This document shows, piece by piece, positions 56,301-64,000 of a stretch of DNA of 64,000 nucleotides (its first letter is position 1; each line of letters opens with the position of its first letter). The DNA comes from Cenococcum geophilum 1.58 (Eukaryota > Ascomycota > Dothideomycetes > Gloniales > Gloniaceae). The stretch covers positions 434,001-498,000 of the forward strand of contig KV748242.1 of NCBI GenBank assembly GCA_001692895.1. Reading direction: 5' to 3'. Below the pieces are notes generated by a model that saw nothing but the letters and a program-made list of their open reading frames with translations, was not told the origin of the DNA and did no database searches. The position numbers were made by a program, and so were the translations under genes.

Positions 56301-58919
56301 AATTAAAACAGTTAGCGCTTGTCACGGGACTCCCGTTCTATGCGCTACGCTATATATATAGCTAGCGTTATAGGATTCCTTTCTTTTACCTCAGCAAGCT
56401 TAGACCATAAAATCAATAAGCGGACATACGTATATCCGCAAGCGGATATCGCTAACCTTTTTTGTCAAAAAGTTAATTCTATAGTATTAACTGCCCGGCT
56501 AATCGTCAGTTAGCCGAAAAATTACGTATTTAGCCAGCTACCTAGGGCAGATTTAAGGATCTCTACAGCGCCACTAGCGCCAAGCTAAGCAGGTACGCGT
56601 ATTAAGGGCTACCCGCTAATTAAGCCGCTAATCGACGCCGACCGTAGGGTAATTAGGGCCATTAGGGCCCTAAGTATATATAAAAAAGTCCTCCCTACCT
56701 AATTCTTAATCGCGGTAGCACGTCTACTATTATACCTACTATATAAGATAGCGCTAACTAACCGCGTAGAGATTAATATCGCTAATAATGCCAAATTACG
56801 CGCTAACGTGCAGTATGTCCTTGCCCTTACGCGTACTATAAAGCCTAAAAATATGTCTTTAACGTATAATCTAAAGCAGAAGGAGTTTAAGGTAATACCC
56901 CCCCTCCTAAAAGTATTACGGCCTATAGCTAACGCGTTATCCGGCTCTAGGCCTTCTATAAATAGAAGCAGTACTATAATAGCGATACCGTTATGGAGGA
57001 TAAGCTACTTCTCTTTCTTATTAAGAAGGTTGTAAGCCAGCCCTTAAAAGGGAAAAGCTATAAAGCTAATATTAATATACCCTAAGAGGAAACGCGGCTC
57101 TTATAGCAGTTAGTTTACGGCTATATTACTGCTTTAATAGACCTTTATTAGATGCAGAAAGCTATAGAAATAAATAGCCACCTATCTTCGCGGGAGGATA
57201 GCGTTAGGGAGTACCTAAAGATGCTATAGCGGAGGGACACGCAGTGTAAGAAAGAGCAGTTTGCCGATAAGGGCAGAGATACCCTCCTTAACGGCTATAC
57301 TAAGGATGAGTTTTAAAGCATCTACCGCAAGCTCTAAGCTAGGGGCGCCGCCTTATCCCTAGAGTGCTACTTCTATACGCTTATTAATATTCTACTAGGC
57401 TACTATATACTTACCTATAGTGGCAATAAACGCTCTACTAAGATCTTAAATCTATTTACCTTTAAGTTTAAAGGTAAAGGCCCTACGCGCTATATACCCT
57501 TAATATTTACTACACGCGTAGGTAAGTAGAACTAGAACGGCCGCCTTAAGACTATTAGGGCCCTATAGAATAAAAAGCTGCTTATTTATATACTTAGTGG
57601 GCTAGCTTTTTATTTCCTATACTACTAGGATTTTAGTACGGAGCCGTTTCTGGACTTTAGTAGGCGCTTAGTATAGTATAATATACGCCTAATTAAAAGC
57701 GGTAGGAACCGTAAGGTAGCCCTCTTATATAACTTATAGCGAGATTAGGTTGTAAAGGCCTTTTAGTATATTAGTGTCTTTTTAAAGAAGAAGACGTATA
57801 TTAGGCAGAGCGCTGGCGCTAAAACGGCGAAGCTAAAGGGAGTTAGTAAGGACTAGATTTAGTGCGCTAGGAGGTAAAACTAAGAGTAAATAGTAGGCTA
57901 TTACTTAAACTCTCTCCTATAAGAGTTTATAAGGTTAATAGTAGAACACCCCTTATAGATAGGCTGCTTTAAAATCCGCTATATGGGTATTACGCTACCT
58001 AACGTACCGCTATTAATAATATAGCCTAAACTAGACAAATAATAATAATAATAATAATAATTCATTGCTTAACGTCCGATTCGGATCCCTATTGGGCCCA
58101 CGCGGACTACTCCTTATTTACATATGGGGAGAAAACTCTATTTAAGAAAAATGAGAAAACCCCGTGATCCATCTCCCCGCCTTTTGGGACTCGCCTGCTT
58201 AGCGCCTGCGAGTCGCCTGTGGTGCTCTACTACCTTACTGTTTGACCTCCTTGGGAACCACTGCTGCCGTAACAAGCCTACGGACGCGCTAGTATCACAA
58301 ACTTTTACTCTACTACTGTAGAGTTAAACTAGACAAATAAAAGGGCTGTTTTAGCCTATAGCTATACTAGATTAATAACCTTACCGTTATAGGGGTTATA
58401 AACCTTCTCTTTTACCTCTGCGAGGTTATTTTATAGGACTTAATAGCCCTTTATAAAATATTCCTAAGCTATCTAGTATAAAGCCACCCTATTTTTAATA
58501 TAAGGCGTATAAGGCCTTTATATAAGATCTAAAGCCCTACCTATAGGAAGAGAAGGGGAGCCTAAATTAGCTATTAATCCTCTATTATGCTATACTACTC
58601 CTTACTAACTAACTAAAGGCTTTATACGCTAAATATAAGCAGACAGCCAGCGAGGTTAAAGGCTTATTAGACTATCTAGATAAGTCCTAATAGGCTAGTC
58701 TTTATAGCTTTAATTACTAACATCTAAAGGCCTTATATTTTAACTAAAAGCCCCTTTAGTTATAGCTATGGCTGCGGCTGCGGCATAGCCTTAGGGCCAG
58801 TCTACTAACCCCCCACGTCTACCTATAGAAGTAGCCCCTTTAGCTCTATCTATTACGAGATCTAGTAGATATACATCCGCCCAGGTAAGCGCTATAGGCT
58901 CTTCTTCCCGTATAGCTTC

Positions 58920-58951
<32 letters not shown>

Positions 58952-59360
58952 TATAGCCGCTGCCGTAGCCGTAGCTAGAGCCGCAGTCCTAGCTAGAGCC
59001 TAGGTCTGGGTCTCCACCTATATACTATATAGCCGCGCGGTAAACTCTATATAGGCCCTTTAGCGTAAGTAAACCGAAGGGCTAAGAGGTAATCCTTTTA
59101 TAGTAGCGCTAAATTCTAAATAGGGTAGTAAATAGTGGGCTAGCCAGTAAAAGGAGGTTTAATAGTACTCCTTATAGCTTAAGGTTATTAAGGAGATTAA
59201 ACGGGTCGCGTAGGTCTAAAAGGTTAGCAAGGAAGCGGCTGTATAGTAGGTTAATTTACAGTAGGAGTAGATATAGTACTTATTAGATTAGCTTTATAAA
59301 CGGCTTTAAGTAGGTAAAAAAGCTTTAAAATAGTTATATATATGACTTCTAATAAGATAC
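56301..59360 (+). pseudogene. Crypton (tyrosine-recombinase transposon) relic with GCR1_C-like tail
   Basis: A degenerate plus-strand frame split by LINE copy C. Readable parts run from about 56,850 (SLTYNLKQKEFKVI), through SSREDSVREYLKML, FADKGRDTLLNGYTKDEF, GYYILTYSGNKRSTKILNLF, TRYIPLIFTTRVGK, EPFLDFSRR and ALLYNL.RD.VVKAF. The recombinase box follows, ARR.N.E.IVGYYLNSL, holding the presumed catalytic Tyr. The upstream 'KKTH' His position reads KKTYIR, a C-to-T RIP change. Beyond the LINE come a poly-Pro linker (58,918-58,960) and a GCR1_C-like domain near 59,090-59,330 (KVIKEIKRVAQVQ, EAAV.QVNLQQ). Cryptons move via a tyrosine recombinase and leave no inverted repeats, so the ends are approximate. 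Family assignment rests on known fungal Crypton proteins. Confidence 0.8.
58041..58324 (-). mobile_element. 5'-truncated LINE, copy C (3' end only)
   Basis: 284 bp. The AAT tail tract (58,041-58,061) is followed by ttcattgcttaacgtccgat, as in copies A and B. It is flanked by the direct repeat taaactagacaaat at 58,027-58,040 and 58,325-58,338. It sits inside the Crypton frame, so it is younger than the Crypton. It retains more CA/TG than copies A and B (for example gattcggatccctattgggc). Confidence 0.92.
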
Positions 59361-59601
59361 TAAGAGGTTCTCTATTAAAACCTTTGTCTATAGCCCCCTA
59401 GGGGCTTATTTTAGTGCCGTATAAGTTTAATAGGGTGCTTTAGGGTGCTTATACGATGGCGGCGCGCAACTTAAAACGCGAATATCTTCATCAACCCACG
59501 GCCGATTCTTACCATTTTAGTGCGAGTAAAAAGCACTCAGCAGGCTCTACGCATAGCGTTTAACAGGTATTAAGAGCGCGGCGTCGCTAGCGATTAAATA
59601 T

Positions 59602-59997
59602 CGACTGTGGATACGGAGGACGGCCTAAAAAGAGATTTCTCCTTCCTTTTTAGGACGGGCGGTTAGTCCCCTAACTAAATAGGGGGTGACACGCTAAAGT
59701 TACGGGGGCTTTATCCCCTAAGTAACTAAGCCTAGGGCGCCCTAGGTCCCCAAAGGGCTGTGAAAAGCGGGGAGCTTACCGCCCGTCCTAAAAAGGAAGG
59801 AGAAATCTCTTCCTAGGCCGTCCTCTGTATATAAGGGGGTAACATAAACGGGTCAGACGCCCACCCTACTAGTATGGTATATAAAATAAGCGAGCCCCAA
59901 GTAACATATTAGGGCTAGGTTATTTTATATACTATACTAGCAGGGTAGGCGTCTGACCCGTTTATATTACCCCCTTATAGGGTAATATCCACAGTCG
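59602..59997. repeat. Compound foldback: two hairpins inside an outer inverted repeat
   Basis: An outer 12-bp inverted repeat, cgactgtggata (59,602-59,613) and tatccacagtcg (59,986-59,997). Hairpin 1 has arms of about 48 bp (59,616-59,663 and 59,779-59,825; core gatttctccttcctttttag) around a 115-bp loop. Hairpin 2 has arms of about 67 bp (59,834-59,900 and 59,908-59,975; core aaacgggtcagacgcc) around a very short loop. No coding content. RIP is light. Probably foldback/MITE-type insertions; the mobilising family is unknown. Confidence 0.8.
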
Positions 59998-60539
59998 CTA
60001 AACGCACGGACCTCCTCGCTCGCGTAATCGTGACTTAGCCGCTAATTTAGCTATATAAATGTACCTATAGATATACTATTAATGTTGCTGTTTAAAGGAG
60101 GCGTGACTTCACTTTAAATAGACATTTTTATAGAATTAGAAGGGAAATCTAATATCCTACCTGGGTGGAAACTCCTACTTTTATAGATCTTTATAGGGCC
60201 CTAGCGTTTTATTATCCCATTATCTGATTTACTTAAATTTTATTAAACACTTTTTATTTAGCAAAGGATAATAATAGCACTTCTATTATACAATAGCGTC
60301 GGCTAAGGATAGCTGCTTAAGAAAGGGGGGGTAATTGTTAGGCTATAGAGACGCACCTACTGTAACCGGCTTAGCGCAGGCAAGGCGCTGGCAAGGCGCC
60401 TATAAAACGTAGTCACCCCACACCTAAGAATAGCAGAATTTAGTTCTATAGTTCTACCCTATTAAGAACCAGATACCTATTGCATTCCGCTACTATTATT
60501 ACGTTACTATATACCCTTAGGGCCTTAGCGTCCCAATAC
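59998..60539. other. AT-rich interval, no gene seen
   Basis: No recognisable frame. It contains gcgctggcaaggcgc-type GC patches at 60,385-60,402 and little else. Confidence 0.4.
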
Positions 60540-61583
60540 CTTTATAATTAAGGCGGGCGTTTTATACCTTAAAGGGGTCCTTATAAATAAAAGATAAGTA
60601 GTTATTTTTTTAGAGGTAAAAGGGTTTATTAAGTCCTTAGTGTATTATAGGCATAGGTATATCTAAGCGTCCCTATTAGTACGGCTAAAAATATAGGCTA
60701 TTTGGGCCTAAGGGGTAGGAAAGTAATTAGTATTAACTTTACGCTTATTCCGTAGTTAGAGCTTCTAGTTATTAAATATAGGGTCTATTCTATCTATAAG
60801 TAATAAAGGGTTTATAACTTTTATAGACTATAATAGGGCTATATAGGCTTAGTAGGTCCGCTAAGGCGCTAGAATAAGGCTTTAAGGACGATAGTAAGTC
60901 TCTAGGTATTTAATAATTCGTTACTAAATATAGAAGTAGGGGTATCTTCAGCTTTAAGCAGCTCTTATAGTTATTTAATCTTAGTATTAGCTACTACTAG
61001 CTCTACCTAGGGGTTTAAAATATTAACTGTTTTATTATCTAAGGGATTTAAAGGTCCTATAGCTGCTTTACTAGCTACTATTTTTTTAGCATAGTAGTAG
61101 GGGTATTAGGCAATTTTAGGTAAATTCTTTAAGGGTTTTAGTCTGTGCTTATTCTATTCCTAGGGTTTATATTCCTTTTATATTTTTTAGTTTTAGTTCT
61201 TAGTTCTTATTTTAGTTCTTATTTTTATTCTAGTTCTTATTCTTTAGATATATTTAAGTTTCTTCTTAAAAAGAAAGAGTAGATAAGCTTTAGATAATAT
61301 TAACGACTTAGTTAATTAAGGTATAAGCATGGTAAGAAGGACGCGTAAGCCTATATAATTAAATTGTCTAAAAAATAAGGATTTAAAGCTAGGGAAAGAA
61401 AAGGAGAAAAAGAGTAGCGCCGCTTAATATTTTATAAGATCTTCGCGTTATATAACTGCAATATACGGCAATTTATAGCAACTTACTAGTATAGAGGACT
61501 ATAAAGTTTTACTAAGTTCTGCTAACTAAGTTCTGCCATTTTCTGCCAGTTAAATTCTGCTATGTTCCACTAGTACTATAATA
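60540..61583 (-). mobile_element. Ty3/gypsy 5' fragment: LTR plus gag, minus orientation
   Basis: 60,540-61,297 matches 30,050-30,804 of the chromovirus (gag and leader), and 61,298-61,583 is a related LTR with about 60 bp extra. The sequence aagctttagataatat adjoins the LTR in both. More heavily RIP-mutated than the chromovirus. Truncated on the low side within gag; no pol and no second LTR. Confidence 0.85.
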
Positions 61584-61589
61584 TTCTCT

Positions 61590-62440
61590 TACCTCTATAT
61601 AGGTTATATTCTAATAGTAGGTATCTAGGGGCTTATAGAGCACTCTATTCCCTAAAGTATTTACCTTTTTTACCCTTTCTATGCTTTTAGAGAAGTATTT
61701 AAAGTAACCTTTTCCTAGCTTTAGCTAAAAGAAAGTTAGTTATAGCCTTTTAGAGGCTTTAAAAGAAAAAGAATAGCTTTCTTTATAGATTCTAGGATAG
61801 TGTTTTTCTCTATTTTTATTATATTAATAATTGTTTTTCTATTATTCTAATATCTTTTCTTTTGCTGCTCTCTCTATATAAGCTAGAGAAGTATAAAAAG
61901 ATTGTTTTTTCTTTCTAAAAAGGCCCTTTTTAGCTAGCTTATCTATTATTTTATTTTTATAGATTTCTAGGTAGCTAGGAACCTAATAAATATTAATAGA
62001 GATATTTTTACTAGCTAAATTGGAATAGCTTTACATAATTTTAATAACCAGTTCTTGCCCTCTATGAGAGAATTAAACTATAATCTTTTAATAGCTACTT
62101 GACTATCTATAAAGATATAGACTTATTTCTCTTCTAGTCTTTATTATTAAGGTATTTTAGGACCCTATAGACTATATAAAGCTCTATGTCTATAATTCCT
62201 ATATAGGGTTCTAGATTCCAATTTTTTGAGTATTTAATTATATTTCCCTTTCCTATTATGCATATAGCCGCTATATTTAATTTACTATCTTTAAAGCTAT
62301 CTATATAGTGTATATTAACTAGGTCCTATTTTAGAGATTCTTATAGATTTTCTACTAGTCTTAAATGTTCTTATATAGCTTCTTCTTAAGTTTAGGATTG
62401 AAAATTAGGGATCTATATACTAAGGATTCTAATCTATTTC
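61590..62440 (-). pseudogene. LINE-type RNase H domain relic
   Basis: Minus-strand translation gives IDSFKDSKLNIAAICIIG, then GIIDIELYIVYRVLKYLNN, a Ser-Gln-like IVK position and LIEGKNWLLKLC, and finally 'YKNKIIDKLAKKG'. This matches RNase H domains of non-LTR elements ('DGS....GAA', 'AE.YA...AL', 'DSQ.A', 'GNE.AD.LAK.G'). RIP stops are present. It belongs to a different LINE from copies A-C, as no sequence match to them was seen. Confidence 0.7.
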
Positions 62441-62569
62441 GTAATAGAAATCTTTCCTAAAGCTTATCCTATAAATTAGACCTCTAGTAGACCGCTAGTA
62501 TATATATTACGCGTATATATAAATATACTACTCTTATTAACTAACGAGTTTTCTATTAAGAGTCTAAGA

Positions 62570-62850
62570 GCTTATAAGAGTTATTTTAGTAGTAACGGAG
62601 CGTTAAAATACACTAAAAATCACTCTTTTTACTGCCGTATCTTAACCCCTTTATAACGTCCAAATATTATAAAAATACTATAAGTAAGAGCTCTTTAACT
62701 TCTCTATCTATTGCATAAAATAACGACGCTAGGGCTATATTATATAAAATATTAGATATAGGCAGTCGGTTATATTTTATCTAAAACTTACTAGTTAGTT
62801 TTTATTATAATCTTGCCTTACTACTATATCTTATATATACTAGAAACTCC
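62570..62850 (-). repeat. Inverted copy of the dispersed repeat at 11,917-12,199
   Basis: The reverse complement aligns to 11,917-12,199 nearly end to end, with mostly transition differences. It lies between the LINE RNase H relic and a gypsy LTR. Non-coding. Confidence 0.7.
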
Positions 62851-63001
62851 GTATTTTATTAAAAAACGGTAAACCCTTAGTTTAGAGGTTTATAAACTAT
62901 TAGGATATAGCTACTAGTATATATTAAGCTACTTATAAAGGATTTATATATAGAACTATAGCGCTATACCCTAGAGGCTGTATACATAGTATAATATAAT
63001 A
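62851..63001. other. Short AT-rich interval
   Basis: Nothing recognised. Confidence 0.35.
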
Positions 63002-64000
63002 TATTACGGTGCTGGTAGAAACTAGTAGATTATAGCTAATAAATATTAGTAGATTATAGCGGATAGTTATAGATAGTCGCAGATAGTTCTATATAGTTTT
63101 AGATAATTGCCGTTATATAACTAGAGGATTATATATAACGTTAAGCGGCGCTACCCTCCGTCTCCTTTCCTTTCTCTAGCTTTAGATCCTTATTTATAGA
63201 CAATCTAATTATATAGGCTTGCATAACCCTTTTGCCGTACTTATACCTTAATTAACTAAGTTACTAATATTACCTAAAACTTATCTACTCTTCTTTCTAA
63301 GAAAGAACTTAAAAATATTTATAGACTATAAATAAGAATAGAATATAGAAATAGACCTAAAGACTATTACTAGAACTTAAAGAATAAAATAAAACTAAAA
63401 GAATAGAAAAGAATAATAAGACCTATAGAATACGTATAGACCAGAACCCCTGTAAAATCCTACTAAAAATTACCCTAACAACTATATTACTATGCTAAGA
63501 ACTATAGCGGCTGGCAAAGCAGCCATAGGACCCTTAAATACCTTTAATAGTAAAATAGTAACTAACTCAAACTCCTAGGTAGAGCTTATAGTAGCTAATA
63601 CTAAAATTAAATAACTTTAAGAGCTACTTAAAGCTAGAGAACCCCTTATACTTAGTAAAGAGTTATTAGACACCTAGAGACTTACTATAGTCCTTAAGGC
63701 TCTAGCCTAACGTATAGTATTAGTATTATCGCGGTCTATAAAGGTTGCGGACCCCCTATTACTTATAGACAGAACTAACCCTATATTTAATAATTGGAAG
63801 CTTTAATTATAGGATAAGCTTAAAGTTAATACAGACTACTTCCCTACTACTTAGGCTAAAATGGTCTATATTTTTAGCCATACTAGTAGGAACATATAGA
63901 TGTACCTATATCCGCGATATATACAGGACTTAGTAAATCCCTTCCTCTCTAAAGAAGAGATAATTGTTTACCTATCTTCTATTTATAAGGACCCCTTTAA
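63002..64000 (+). mobile_element. Ty3/gypsy 5' part: LTR plus gag, plus orientation
   Basis: LTR at 63,002-63,269 (starting tattacgg for TGTTACGG and ending ctaata), then the leader tacctaaaacttatctac and gag to the window edge. The gag core reads NNWKL, DKLKVNTDYFPTT, KMVYIFSHTSRNI, LYPRYIQDLVNPFLSKEEII, YLSSIYKDP, the usual fungal Ty3 gag pattern. Heavily RIP-mutated. It faces away from the fragment at 60,540-61,583. It continues beyond 64,000. Confidence 0.85.

Overview
The window is nuclear DNA of a filamentous ascomycete, probably a Eurotiomycete. I infer this from the short GT-AG introns and from the overall character of the Rim15, Rpb4 and Lrg1 proteins, not from a species match. It has two compartments. 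AT-rich, gene-empty blocks lie at about 1-15,525, 16,905-32,560 and 54,920-64,000. Ordinary-composition genic DNA lies at about 15,530-16,900 and 32,560-54,900. In the AT-rich blocks CA and TG dinucleotides are scarce, TA is very common and CG survives. Old reading frames are broken mainly by TAG/TAA at Trp and Gln positions rather than by frameshifts. This is the signature of repeat-induced point mutation (RIP, CpA to TpA).

The repeat blocks are a nested transposon graveyard. 1-12.4 kb: a probable Plavaka-type transposase relic, a 5'-truncated LINE (1,204-2,672), a Ty3/gypsy RT-RNase H relic, an essentially complete 5.6-kb LINE with a 14-bp target duplication (4,539-10,111), and a long-armed foldback element (10,210-10,632). 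12.4-15.5 kb: a piggyBac-like element. 16.9-31 kb: a gypsy PR-RT fragment split by a Fot1/pogo element with TA target duplication, an unrecognised degenerate 2.3-kb stretch, then a complete Ty3 chromovirus (22,476-31,031; 227-bp LTRs, CTTAT duplication) whose integrase is split by a hAT element. A 0.6-kb internal-deletion derivative of the piggyBac element follows at 31,189-31,800. 54.9-64 kb: a small transposase fragment, a clean solo LTR, a Crypton (tyrosine-recombinase) relic interrupted by a third LINE copy, a double-hairpin element, two gypsy 5' fragments facing away from each other, and a LINE RNase H relic.

Five protein-coding genes look real. A trans-aconitate methyltransferase (minus, intronless) sits alone in a 1.4-kb island between transposon remains. 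The main genic block carries rim15 (PAS/AGC kinase/receiver, nutrient and stationary-phase signalling), rpb4 (RNA polymerase II stalk subunit, three exons, minus), lrg1 (LIM-RhoGAP for Rho1-type GTPase control of wall growth, six exons) and a GIY-YIG-domain protein of unknown role with an uncertain 5' structure. rim15 and rpb4 converge; rpb4 and lrg1 diverge. These genes form no evident pathway cluster. Two non-autonomous DNA elements lie beside the GIY-YIG gene: a Harbinger-like MITE (TAA duplication) and a MULE-like element (9-bp duplication). I saw no rRNA, tRNA or CRISPR array, but tRNAs were not searched exhaustively. Relic boundaries without terminal repeats are approximate.
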